Shown piece by piece: positions 17,318 to 25,629 of a stretch of DNA of 64,000 nucleotides. Source of the DNA: Archangium sp. (GTDB lineage Bacteria > Myxococcota > Myxococcia > Myxococcales > Myxococcaceae); assembly GCA_030681645.1 (NCBI GenBank), contig JAUXRX010000057.1, positions 1-64,000 on the forward strand, given 5' to 3'. The translations under genes were made by a program, and so were the position numbers. The notes below the pieces were generated by a model. The model worked only from the letters and a program-made list of their open reading frames with translations, was not told the DNA's origin and did not search any database. Positions within the stretch are counted from its first letter, which is position 1, and the number at the start of each line of letters is the position of its first letter.

Positions 17318-17356
17318 CGCCCTCTCCCCAACCCTCTCCCCCACGGGGAGAGGGAG
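17318..17356. repeat. family B dispersed repeat
   Basis: CCCTCTCCCCAACCCTCTCC followed by a CACGGGGAGAGGGAGG half gives the palindromic family B element. It lies between the divergent CMD-like gene and the ECF sigma gene. Confidence 0.7.
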
Positions 17357-17437
17357 GTTTGGTGCTATCTCCCCCCGGCCGTGTCCCACGCGACGGACCT
17401 CGCGTGTCTCAAGCATCGGCAGGGAGTGGTTCTTCAG

Positions 17438-17956
17438 ATGGGGGCGCCAACGAGCGGAGGGCTCACCCGTGACGAGGTGCAGCGCCTCTACGCGCAGTTC
17501 GCGCCGGTGGTGTTCCGCCGTGCCCGGGTGCTGCTCGCTCGCGACGCGGACGCGTGGGACGTGGTGCAGGAGGTCTTCGAGCGCATGTTGACCCATGGAG
17601 CAGCATTTCGCGGCGAGTCGAGGCCGATGACGTGGGTCTACCGCGTCACCACCAACGTCGCGCTCAACCAGATCCGCAGCCGGAAGCTGCGCGAGCCGCT
17701 CCTCACCGTGGTGCCGGTGGAGCCGTCGACCGCGGTCGATCACGTCGAGGCCCGCCAGCTCCTCTCGAAGTGGCTCTTGCACCTCACCGATCGGGAGATC
17801 GAGGTGGCCAGCATGCTCTTCATCGACGGCCTCACCCAACAGGAGGTCGCCGACGTGCTCGATCTCTCGCGCAAGACCATCGTCCGCGAGGTCGAAGAGC
17901 TGCGCCAGAAGCTCGAAGCGCTCGGCGCCCTGCCGGCAGGAGCCTCGTCGTCATGA
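17438..17956 (+). CDS. ECF-type RNA polymerase sigma factor
   Basis: A 172-residue sigma-70 family factor with region 2 (LYAQFAPVVFRRARVLLARDADAWDVVQEVFERMLTH, with MTWVYRVTTNVALNQIRSRK) and region 4 (LTDREIEVASMLFIDGLTQQEVADVLDLSRKTIVREVEELRQKL), the usual ECF length and layout, so it should direct transcription from a small regulon. The region 4 helix-turn-helix is clear. The downstream anti-sigma gene overlaps its stop by ATGA, the classical arrangement for a membrane-held switch. Confidence 0.93.
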   Translation: MGAPTSGGLTRDEVQRLYAQFAPVVFRRARVLLARDADAWDVVQEVFERMLTHGAAFRGESRPMTWVYRVTTNVALNQIRSRKLREPLLTVVPVEPSTAVDHVEARQLLSKWLLHLTDREIEVASMLFIDGLTQQEVADVLDLSRKTIVREVEELRQKLEALGALPAGASSS

Positions 17957-18528
17957 GTGAACACCTCACTTCCCTCCAGCTCGACGAGCTCGCCGCGGGC
18001 CTGGCGGCGGCGCCTGAGCACCTGGCCTCGTGCCCCGAGTGCGCGCAGCAACTGGCGCAGCTCCGCGCCGAGAGCGCGGCGTTCCTCGCCCGGCCCGAGG
18101 CACAGCAACAGCTCGGCCGGCTGCTGCCTCCGCCGCAACGCCGGCCCCTCGGGCGCCTGCTCGCGATCGCCCTGCCCCTGGCGGCGGTGCTCGCGCTGCT
18201 GCTCGCCTGGCCCCGCGCACACGTGGAGGATCGAATCAAGGGTGCGCCCACGGTGGCGCTGCTCGATGGCACCGGCAACGCCGTGACCCACGCGGCCCCG
18301 GGCACGAAGTTGACCCTGGTGGTGGGCGCGGCGGGGTTTCCACGCGTGACGGTCTTCACCATCGCCGAGGACGGCACGAAGGAACCCCTCTACGCCGGCG
18401 CCGTCGCCGCGGGCGCGCGCGTGCCGTTGCTGAAGCTCGAGGTCACGCCCGGCGACGTGACGGTGGTGGCCGTGTTCGAGCGCGACGCCGAGAGCCAGAG
18501 CGTCAGCGTGAGGCTGGCGGTGCCATGA
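17953..18528 (+). CDS. membrane anti-sigma factor with zinc-binding N-terminus
   Basis: A 191-residue protein with an N-terminal ZAS-type zinc motif HLASCPEC (His23, Cys27, Cys30), a Gln/Ala-rich helix, one transmembrane segment (GRLLAIALPLAAVLALLLAW, about 65-85) and a C-terminal domain outside the cytoplasm. It overlaps the sigma gene upstream and the caspase gene downstream (both ATGA), so all three are one translation-coupled operon. It should bind and silence the sigma factor until an envelope signal releases it. Confidence 0.88.
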   Translation: MSEHLTSLQLDELAAGLAAAPEHLASCPECAQQLAQLRAESAAFLARPEAQQQLGRLLPPPQRRPLGRLLAIALPLAAVLALLLAWPRAHVEDRIKGAPTVALLDGTGNAVTHAAPGTKLTLVVGAAGFPRVTVFTIAEDGTKEPLYAGAVAAGARVPLLKLEVTPGDVTVVAVFERDAESQSVSVRLAVP

Positions 18529-20174
18529 CGACCGGGGGCGATCGTGTCTCCCTCTCCCCGAGGGGGAGAGGGTCGGGGAGAGGGCAAGCCGTCCGTTCAC
18601 CCCGAGCGGAGTCGGGGGCGCGGCCTCCCCGCGGTGGCCCCTCGACTCCGCTCGGGGTGAACGGTCTTCTTCTCTCTTTCTGCTTCGTTCTGCTCGCCTC
18701 CCCCGCCCTCGCTGAAGGCCGGCGCTTCGGCCTGGTCGTCGGTGAAAACCGCGGCCTGGCCGACGAAGAGCAGCTCCGCTTTGCCGAGAGCGACGCGCGC
18801 CGGGTCAAGGAGGCGCTGGTCGACGTCGGTGGCTTCGCCGCGCAAGACGTGAGCTCCCTTCCGGGCGCGAACGCCGACGCCCTGCGCGCCGCGCTTACGA
18901 AGCTGCGCGAGTCGATGGGCCCCGGCCCTCACGATCGACTGATCATCTACGTCTCGTCGCACTCGGGCGACGGCATGCTCCACCTCGCAGGCACCGAGCT
19001 CCCGCTGCAGGAGCTCGTCGACTTCATGAAGAGCGCGCCCGTGCAGGTGGGCCTGCTGGTGATCGACGCCTGCCAGTCGGGCCGGGTGACGCGCCTCAAG
19101 GGCCTCAAGGCCACCGATCTTCCCGCGACCCGCATCGAGGCCTCGGGCGTCGAGGGGCGCGTGCTGATCTCCGCCTCGGGCGCCGACGAGTACGCGCAGG
19201 AGAGCGATGCGCTGCAGGGCAGCTACTTCACCCACTACCTCGTCACCGGCCTGCGCGGCGCCGCCGACACCTCGCGCGACGGCAAGGTGACGCTCGACGA
19301 GGTGTACGGCTGGGCGTGGGCCCGCACCATCGAGGCCACCTTCTCTTCCCGCGGCGGGGTGCAGCGGCCCGCGTTCTCCGTCGATCTCCGCGGCGCGGGC
19401 CAGCTCGTGCTCGCCGAGCCCCAGCGCAGCGTCTCGCAGCTCACCCTCGACGTCCGCGCGCCGGGGCGCTGGCTGGTGGTCGCCGAGTCGACGGGCAACG
19501 TCTTCGCCGACGTCGACAAGGGGGAAGGCCCGGTGTCGCTCGCGCTCCCCCCTGGCACCTACCGGGTGCAGCTGCGCGTGCCCGACGGCGTGATGGAGCG
19601 CACGGTGACGGTGCCCGCGTCGGGAGGCGTGACGCTGTCGGGTGGAGATCTCGAGCAGGCCTCGCTGCTCCGCGTCGCGCGCAAGGGCGGCGAGGAGACG
19701 AGGCTGGTGCTCTCGGCCGCCGCGGGCATCACCTCGGGCCTGGTGAACGGGCTCTCGCTTCAGCCGGGCGCCGAGGTGCGGGTGCGCCGCGACGGCTACC
19801 TCCTGGGCCCGCTCAACCAGCTCACCGCCTCGCTCGGGTGGCGTGATGGCAGCCCGCTGTCGCGCTCGTTCCACCAGCTCGAGTTCGAGCTGCGGCTCGG
19901 CACCGGACACCGCTTCGCCTGGCAGCGCGCCAGCGTCGCCCTGGGCGTCGAGACAGGCCCGCTGCTGGTCCTCCAGAGCTCGCTGCCTGACGGCAGCTCA
20001 CGCACCAGCCTCGGGCTGGCCCTGGCCCTGTCCCTCGAGGGCCGGGTGCGCGTCATCGGCCCCCTCGAGGTCTTCGTGCACGGCCTCGGGGGTGGCGCGG
20101 TGGTCAAGAAGCTCGCAGGCGTCACCCTGGTGCCCCGGCTCGGCGCGACGCTGGGTCTGGCGCTCGCGTTCTGA
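18525..20174 (+). CDS. secreted caspase-family (C14) peptidase
   Basis: The frame gives 549 residues from the ATG coupled to the anti-sigma gene. Residues 1-45 are encoded by dispersed repeats (family B at 18548, then two inverted family A copies at 18591-18663) and look unlike protein. A signal peptide follows (LLLSFCFVLLASPALAEG), then the caspase domain with His146 in SSHSGDG and Cys183 in VIDACQSG, the catalytic dyad, and a C-terminal beta-rich region from about 320 that includes an LxVRAPGRWLVV repeat-like module. The GTG at 18657, supplied by the family A repeat, could be the real start. Role: peptidase under ECF control, perhaps in envelope stress or cell death. Confidence 0.87.
   Translation: MTTGGDRVSLSPRGRGSGRGQAVRSPRAESGARPPRGGPSTPLGVNGLLLSFCFVLLASPALAEGRRFGLVVGENRGLADEEQLRFAESDARRVKEALVDVGGFAAQDVSSLPGANADALRAALTKLRESMGPGPHDRLIIYVSSHSGDGMLHLAGTELPLQELVDFMKSAPVQVGLLVIDACQSGRVTRLKGLKATDLPATRIEASGVEGRVLISASGADEYAQESDALQGSYFTHYLVTGLRGAADTSRDGKVTLDEVYGWAWARTIEATFSSRGGVQRPAFSVDLRGAGQLVLAEPQRSVSQLTLDVRAPGRWLVVAESTGNVFADVDKGEGPVSLALPPGTYRVQLRVPDGVMERTVTVPASGGVTLSGGDLEQASLLRVARKGGEETRLVLSAAAGITSGLVNGLSLQPGAEVRVRRDGYLLGPLNQLTASLGWRDGSPLSRSFHQLEFELRLGTGHRFAWQRASVALGVETGPLLVLQSSLPDGSSRTSLGLALALSLEGRVRVIGPLEVFVHGLGGGAVVKKLAGVTLVPRLGATLGLALAF
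18548..18584. repeat. family B dispersed repeat inside the caspase 5' coding region
   Basis: CCCTCTCCCCGAGGGGGAG with its mate GAGAGGGTCGGGGAGAGGG sits in the first codons of the caspase frame and translates as SLSPRGRGSGRG. Confidence 0.75.
18591..18663. repeat. inverted pair of family A repeats
   Basis: GTTCACCCCGAGCGGAGTC and its inverse CCGCTCGGGGTGAACGG flank about 30 bases of GC-rich spacer. The second copy ends in GGGGTGAACGGT, whose GTG lies directly before the signal peptide of the caspase. Confidence 0.8.
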
Positions 20175-20175
20175 C

Positions 20176-20340
20176 GTTCACCCCGAGCGAGTTGATCGAA
20201 ATGGCGGATCGAGCTCACCTGGAGGGCCGATCGAAATAACGGTCGAGCTCATCACCGTTCACCCCGAGCGGAGTCGAGGGGCGTCTTCCTGCGAGCCCGG
20301 GCGCCCATCCCTCGACTCCACTCGGGACGAACGGGCCCGC
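20176..20340. repeat. cluster of family A repeats
   Basis: This stretch between the caspase and the cyclase genes holds no gene. It carries GTTCACCCCGAGCGAGTTG, GTTCACCCCGAGCGGAGTCG and an inverted, slightly changed CCTCGACTCCACTCGGGACG, making an overall palindrome. Confidence 0.75.
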
Positions 20341-20393
20341 TCCGCTGTTTCCGCCCCCCCTGCGAGCGGTGGGACCGGGCTATCGTCTGTCGG

Positions 20394-21683
20394 GTGAGTG
20401 CCCGCGACGAGCAGGTGACGCAGGCCATCCGCGACGAGACGAGCCGCTTCTTCGCCCGCGGAGGGCTCTACGCGGCGGCGCTGGGCGGCGTGGCGGTGTT
20501 GGCGCTCGCCACGTTCTGGCTGGTCACCGGCGACGGCTTCTTCGCCCTGCCGATGACCTTCGCCGTCGTCGGCTCGGGGTGGTCGCTGCTGATCTCCGCC
20601 GCCGCGAAGCGCCGGCTGCTCACCGGGCTGACCCGCAACCTGGTGATGCTGCCGCTGGTCTCGCTGCCCACCGGCCTCTTCCTCGCGGCGCACTTCCTCA
20701 AGCCCGCGGGCGCGGCCACGTTCCTCACCGGGCCCTTCATCAACCTGTACAGCTTCCTCGTCGTCATCACCGGCTTCCTGCTCTCGGCCCGGCTCTCGAC
20801 CCTCGCGGGCTTCGTGGTCGCCCTCGAGTACCTCTTCGTCTTCTGGCTGGCGCGCCCCTTCCTCGCCGCGGTGCAGTCAGGCGACGCGGCCTTCGCGCAG
20901 GACCTCTCGAGCTGGCCCGTCGCCTTCAACCGCGCCCTCATGTTCATCGCCACCGGCACCGCCGTGGGCGGCTTCAGCCTGCTGGTGCGCCGGTTGATCC
21001 TGCGGGTGATCGACATGGGGCGGGAGACGGCGATGGTGAACCGGCTCTTCGGCCAATACGTCTCGGAAGAGGCGCGCCTGCGCATCGTCAACGCCACCGC
21101 GCGGCTCAAGGGTGAGCGGGTCAGCGCGGTGGTGCTCTTCTCGGATCTGCGCGGCTTCACCACCTTCAGCGAGGGGCGCGCCCCCGAAGAGGTGGTGCAG
21201 CGCCTCAACGCCTACTTCGAGAAGATGGTGACCGCGGTGCATCAGGAGGGCGGCGTGGTGGACAAGTTCATCGGCGACGCGGTGATGGCCACCTTCGGGG
21301 CGCTCAACCCGCTCGAGAACCCGGCGGCCTCCGCCATGCGCGCGGCCGAGGCGATGCGGGCGGGCCTGGCGGCGCTCAACGCCGAGTGGGCCAGCCAGGG
21401 CCTCGAGCCCTTCGAGAACGGCGTCGGCCTGCACCTCGGCGACGTGGTGGTGGGCCCCATCGGCAGCGAGGCGCGCAAGGACTTCACGGTCATCGGCGAC
21501 GCGGTCAACACGGCCAGCCGCATCGAGTCGCTGTGCAAGGACAAGGGCGTGCACGTGATCGTCAGCGACGCGGTGTACCAGCGCCTCGGTGAGCCAGACC
21601 GCGCCCGCTTCAAGGCCCTGGGCACCTCGACGGTCAAGGGCCGCCAGGAATCGCTCGTGCTCTGGGGCAGCGACCTGGGTTGA
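20394..21683 (+). CDS. membrane-anchored adenylate/guanylate cyclase
   Basis: A 429-residue class III nucleotide cyclase starting at GTG. About six hydrophobic segments occupy residues 25-215 (LGGVAVLALATFWLVTG, TRNLVMLPLVSLPTGLFLAA, LYSFLVVITGFLLSA and others), then the catalytic domain: VVLFSDLRGFTTFSEGRAPEE with the first metal Asp, DKFIGDAVMATFGA with the second, and GLHLGDVVVGPIGSEARKDFTVIGDAVNTASRIESL. Base specificity cannot be set by eye. It should make cAMP in response to a membrane signal. Upstream repeats separate it from the caspase operon. Confidence 0.92.
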   Translation: MSARDEQVTQAIRDETSRFFARGGLYAAALGGVAVLALATFWLVTGDGFFALPMTFAVVGSGWSLLISAAAKRRLLTGLTRNLVMLPLVSLPTGLFLAAHFLKPAGAATFLTGPFINLYSFLVVITGFLLSARLSTLAGFVVALEYLFVFWLARPFLAAVQSGDAAFAQDLSSWPVAFNRALMFIATGTAVGGFSLLVRRLILRVIDMGRETAMVNRLFGQYVSEEARLRIVNATARLKGERVSAVVLFSDLRGFTTFSEGRAPEEVVQRLNAYFEKMVTAVHQEGGVVDKFIGDAVMATFGALNPLENPAASAMRAAEAMRAGLAALNAEWASQGLEPFENGVGLHLGDVVVGPIGSEARKDFTVIGDAVNTASRIESLCKDKGVHVIVSDAVYQRLGEPDRARFKALGTSTVKGRQESLVLWGSDLG

Positions 21684-21745
21684 CCCATGTCCCACCTCGC
21701 CGGGGTCGCGTGTCCAAGCACGTGGCCGACTGACGAGGGGCACCC

Positions 21746-23830
21746 ATGCGACTTCCGAGCTTGATCACGATCACCCTGGCGCTGTCCTGCGGGCTTCCAC
21801 CCGAGCCCACGCCCACGCCTGACCCGATGGCGACCTTCCCCACCCAGCCCAACGAGCAGCGGGCGCTGGGGCTCACGTCCTTCACCGGCCCCACCGCCTG
21901 CGCCGATCTGGAGCGGCACATCGAAGATCGCGCGGTGCTGGAGATGCGGGTCAACGTCGAGACGAACAAGCGGTCCGCGCTCCAGTGGTTCGACTGGCGC
22001 CACGGAGGCACGGGCGGCGGGTCCGGCTCGTTCTCGGACGCGGGGAGCGCCGCGGGCGGCTCGGGTGGAGGCGGCGGCTCGGGCGGAACGGCGGCCCCGG
22101 CCGACTACACCACCACCAACACCCAGCTCGCGGGCGTCGACGAGCCTGACATCATCAAGAACGACGGCACGCGGCTCTTCGTGGCCTCGGGGCGCCGCCT
22201 CTTCACCGCCACCACCTGGCCCGCCGCCAGCCTCGCCACCCGCGGCAGCGTGGAGATCGGCGGGCGCCCCTTCGAGCTCTTCCTCGACGGCGACCGGGTG
22301 GTGGTCTTCTCGCACCTCTACGAGCCGTCCTTCGGCGCGCCGTCGTGGTGCCAGCAACAGACCGACTGCGGCGGCTGGTACTCGAACGCGACGCTGGTCA
22401 CCCACCTCGACGTGAGCGATCTCGCCCAGCCCACCATCGTGGCCACGCAGCGCGTGCCCGGCCGCTACGAGTCGGCGCGCCGCGTCGGCCCCACCATGCG
22501 CCTGGTGACCACCGCCTCGATGCCCTTCCTCGACGGGCTGCAGACCTGGGTCGACTGGCAGCAGCAGGAACAGGCCACGTCCCTCGAGCAGCTCGAGCGG
22601 CTCTTCGACACCCTCGCCGACTTCAACGAAGGCCAGATTCGCCGCCGCGATCTCAACACCTGGCTGCCCTCGGCGCTGCTCACCTCGGGCTCGACCAGCG
22701 CCACCGCGCAGCTCGTGTGCTCCGACATCTCCACCACCACGGCGTCGGCGCGGCTCGGCCTCACCAGCATCGTCTCGCTCGACATCACCGATCCGCTGGC
22801 GTTCTCCCGCCAGACGCTGCTGGCGTCGGTCGACGAGCTCTACCAGGGCCCCGAGTCGCTCTACCTGGCCCAGCGCCACTGGTGGTGGTGGGGCAACGGC
22901 GGCAGCGCCACCAACGAAGATCAGACGTACCTCTACCGCTTCGACCTGAGCCAGCCCGACCGCGTCACCTTCGTCGCCGCGGCGCGCCTCGCGGGCCGGC
23001 CCCTCAACCAGTTCAGCTTCGACGAGCACCAGGGCGTGCTCCGGGTCGCCACGACGGTGACCAGCACCACCACCTGGCAGACCGTCAACCGGGTGCTCAC
23101 CTTCGGAGGCGCGCTGCAGGAGCTGGGACGCACCGAAGATCTCGCCCCCGGTGAACGCATCATGAGCGCGCGCTTCCTGGGCGACACCGGGTACGTCGTC
23201 ACCTTCCGCCAGGTCGACCCGCTCTACGTGATCGACCTGAGCGATCCCGCCCATCCCCACAAGGTCGGGGAGCTGAAGATCCCCGGGTTCTCCAGCTACA
23301 TCCACCCGCTCGACGCCACGCACCTGCTCACCATCGGCACGTACGTGCCCGAGGTGCCCACCACGAGCTGGGAACGTCACCTCCAGCTGCAGATCTTCGA
23401 CGTCAGCAACCCTGCCCTTCCGCGGCAGACGCACTCGCAGATCGTCGGCCGGGCATGGGGCTGGAGCGAGGCGCAGTGGAACCACAAGGCGTTCAACTAT
23501 TTCCCCGCGAAGGGCCTGCTCGCGGTGCCGTTCTCCGATTGGTACACGGACCCGTCCGGCCAGTACCAGTACGTCTCGGATCTGCGGGTGTACGGCGTCG
23601 ACCCGTTCACCGGCTTCACCTCGAAGGGCACGCTCGAGATGAGAGACGTGCTCGAGCGGCAGGACTGCAGCCAGGGCGCGTGCTGGGGCTGGTACTGGGA
23701 ACCGCAGGTACGCCGCAGCGTGATGGCCGACGACTACGTCTACGCCGTCTCCAGCGGGGGCGTGCGCGTGGCCCACGTCGACTCGTTGAGCACCCCGATC
23801 GCGACGGCCCGCTTCACGCCTGCGCCGTAG
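21746..23830 (+). CDS. secreted beta-propeller lipoprotein (Beta_propel family)
   Basis: A 694-residue protein with a lipobox (ITLALSC) at Cys14, an early Pro/Thr linker, a Gly/Ser-rich stretch (GSGGGGGSGGTAAP), and then TNTQLAGVDEPDIIKNDGT, the hallmark opening of the PF09826-like C-terminal beta-propeller family. Later repeats carry DLSDPAHPHKVGELKIPGFSS and IFDVSNPALPRQ, as in the family. GAGGGG lies five bases before the ATG. Exact function is unknown; such proteins are usually on the outside of the cell and may bind carbohydrate or protein. Confidence 0.85.
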   Translation: MRLPSLITITLALSCGLPPEPTPTPDPMATFPTQPNEQRALGLTSFTGPTACADLERHIEDRAVLEMRVNVETNKRSALQWFDWRHGGTGGGSGSFSDAGSAAGGSGGGGGSGGTAAPADYTTTNTQLAGVDEPDIIKNDGTRLFVASGRRLFTATTWPAASLATRGSVEIGGRPFELFLDGDRVVVFSHLYEPSFGAPSWCQQQTDCGGWYSNATLVTHLDVSDLAQPTIVATQRVPGRYESARRVGPTMRLVTTASMPFLDGLQTWVDWQQQEQATSLEQLERLFDTLADFNEGQIRRRDLNTWLPSALLTSGSTSATAQLVCSDISTTTASARLGLTSIVSLDITDPLAFSRQTLLASVDELYQGPESLYLAQRHWWWWGNGGSATNEDQTYLYRFDLSQPDRVTFVAAARLAGRPLNQFSFDEHQGVLRVATTVTSTTTWQTVNRVLTFGGALQELGRTEDLAPGERIMSARFLGDTGYVVTFRQVDPLYVIDLSDPAHPHKVGELKIPGFSSYIHPLDATHLLTIGTYVPEVPTTSWERHLQLQIFDVSNPALPRQTHSQIVGRAWGWSEAQWNHKAFNYFPAKGLLAVPFSDWYTDPSGQYQYVSDLRVYGVDPFTGFTSKGTLEMRDVLERQDCSQGACWGWYWEPQVRRSVMADDYVYAVSSGGVRVAHVDSLSTPIATARFTPAP

Positions 23831-23849
23831 GCTAAGAGGCGCTCTGCGA

Positions 23850-24497
23850 ATGAACCGCCGCACTTCCGTCCGGGCCCTGCTGGTCATCGCCGTCACGGCC
23901 GGGGCGTGCCTCGACCCGCTCTATGAAGACGGCGCGCCGCTCACCTCGGGCTGGGTGCTGTGCTGCAAGACGGGCGCGATCGACACGTGCTTCTGCGACG
24001 AGGCGACGTCGTGCCAGCAGAGCGTCTATCCCTGCTCTGGCGGGCGATGCTCACCGACGCCGATCTGTCCGCTCACCGGTGGCGGAGCAGGGACCGGTGG
24101 CGGAGCAGGGACCGGCGGCGGCGGTGGCGCTGGTGGTTCCGGGGGTGGCGCTGCAGGCGGTGGCGCGGGGACCGGTGGCGGCGCGGCCACGGGCGGCGGG
24201 GGCGGCACCTCAGACGCAGGGGTCGTCTCGGACGCCGGCGTCACCGACGCAGGACCTCCGGCAGACGCAGGGGTCGCCGATGGCGGTGCCGGTGGCGGCG
24301 CTGGAGGCGGCTCAGGCGGTGGCTCGGGGGGAGGCGGCGGCGGAGCGGGAGGAGGTGGGGCGTCGTTCGAGTTCTGCTGCCTCAACGCGCGCGTCACCAC
24401 CTGCGCCTGCCCAACTACTGGCTGCAGTGGGGCGCCCTTCACGCCCTGCCCCGGCGGCGCCTGCATCGCGGGCACGTCAACCGCCATCTGCCGCTGA
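23850..24497 (+). CDS. lipoprotein with a duplicated Cys-rich module and Gly-rich linker
   Basis: A 215-residue protein with a signal and lipobox (AVTAGAC) at Cys20. Two similar Cys-rich modules (VLCCKTGAIDTCFCDEATSC...PCSGGRC and FEFCCLNARVTTCACPTTGC...PCPGGAC) sit at the two ends, each with the order CC-x7-C-x1-C-x4/5-C-x7-C-x4-C. They are joined by about 110 residues of Gly/Ala/Thr with DAG repeats. The arrangement suggests internal duplication of a domain with the linker expanded between. Function unknown. It starts 19 bases after the beta-propeller gene. Confidence 0.75.
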   Translation: MNRRTSVRALLVIAVTAGACLDPLYEDGAPLTSGWVLCCKTGAIDTCFCDEATSCQQSVYPCSGGRCSPTPICPLTGGGAGTGGGAGTGGGGGAGGSGGGAAGGGAGTGGGAATGGGGGTSDAGVVSDAGVTDAGPPADAGVADGGAGGGAGGGSGGGSGGGGGGAGGGGASFEFCCLNARVTTCACPTTGCSGAPFTPCPGGACIAGTSTAICR

Positions 24498-24585
24498 CTT
24501 CCCTGGTCGCTCCGCCTGGCTTTCTCAGTCGCTGAGAGCTTGCGGTTTGATCAGTTGGCGCGATCCGTGCTCAAGGGGGCCCGCG

Positions 24586-25629
24586 ATGACGCCGGACTCC
24601 CTGATTCGAAGCTCGATCACGACATTGACCACGCATGTCGTTCTGTTTCTCACACTGACCGTTAGTTCGCTGGCAGTCGCGCAGGCGGTGCCGACGATCG
24701 GGTCCGGGTCGGGGGAGGGCTCGAAGGTCCCCTACCGCGGAACGAGCCTGTCGTACGGCCACTCGATCACCCCCTACAACTACACGAAGGAGGTCGTCTC
24801 CTGGACGCACCGCCTGGGCCTCATGCCCGAGTGGCACTTCACCGACGCGTTCACCGTGCGCGCCCGCTTCTACCTCACCCAGGAATTCACGCTCTCGGAC
24901 ACCACCAACTCCGTCAATGAGGTCGAGCTCTCCGACCTCTGGCTCGACGCGGTGTGGGGCGGCTGGAAAGAGAAGACCACCGGCATCCGCCTCGCGGGCG
25001 ATCTGCGCTCCACCTTCCCGACGTCGAAACAATCGCGGGCCGTCTCCCGCCTCTTCACCCTCGCGCCCGGCCTCAACGTGTCCCGCACCTTCGGCGTGCT
25101 GTCGGGGCTGACCTTCGTCTATTCCGCGCGCTTCACCTGGCGCTTCAACCGCTTCAGCACCCGGCAGAACGAAGGCGGGCTGATCAGCAACTGCAACGCC
25201 AACGCGGAGCAGGTCCAGGCGGTCGGCTTCATCGACGCCTGCAACAACTCCAGCAGCGGCGCGAACAACGTCCAGGCCGACGTGCTCCATGGGCCGACGG
25301 TGGTCTTCAACCCTCACGAGCGCGTGAACATCTCGGCCTCGCTCTTCATGCAGCGCGGCTGGGTCTCGCCCATGTCGGCCTATGAAGTGGGCGGCGTTTC
25401 CCTGCCGGCCCGGAACTACACCCGCGACTTCATCGGCTTCAGCTTCGGCCTGAGCTACCAGCCGTGGGACGTCGTCGGCTTCACGCTGGGCGCGTTCACC
25501 TTCGCCAACCAGCTCGACACCACCGGCAAGTACATCTTCCCCCTCTTCAACCGCAACACGGCCGCGTCCCTCGACGCGACCTTCGATCTCGAAGCCATCG
25601 TCTCAAGCATCGCCAAGGAGCAGAAATGA
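24586..25629 (+). CDS. outer-membrane beta-barrel protein
   Basis: A 347-residue protein with a signal peptide (VVLFLTLTVSSLAVAQA) and a chain of alternating strands (FTDAFTVRARFYLTQEFTLSD, TTGIRLAGDLRSTFPTS, GLTFVYSARFTWRFNRFS, IGFSFGLSYQPWDVVGFTLGAFTF), as expected for a beta-barrel of about 14-16 strands. No family recognised. Its stop overlaps the start of the giant protease gene (ATGA), so the two are made together; the barrel may carry or hold the protease at the surface. Confidence 0.78.
   Translation: MTPDSLIRSSITTLTTHVVLFLTLTVSSLAVAQAVPTIGSGSGEGSKVPYRGTSLSYGHSITPYNYTKEVVSWTHRLGLMPEWHFTDAFTVRARFYLTQEFTLSDTTNSVNEVELSDLWLDAVWGGWKEKTTGIRLAGDLRSTFPTSKQSRAVSRLFTLAPGLNVSRTFGVLSGLTFVYSARFTWRFNRFSTRQNEGGLISNCNANAEQVQAVGFIDACNNSSSGANNVQADVLHGPTVVFNPHERVNISASLFMQRGWVSPMSAYEVGGVSLPARNYTRDFIGFSFGLSYQPWDVVGFTLGAFTFANQLDTTGKYIFPLFNRNTAASLDATFDLEAIVSSIAKEQK

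Noticed and set aside
21242..23896. 884-residue open frame on the minus strand
   Set aside because: Opposite the cyclase and beta-propeller genes; low-complexity Arg/Gly/Ala text, no motif.
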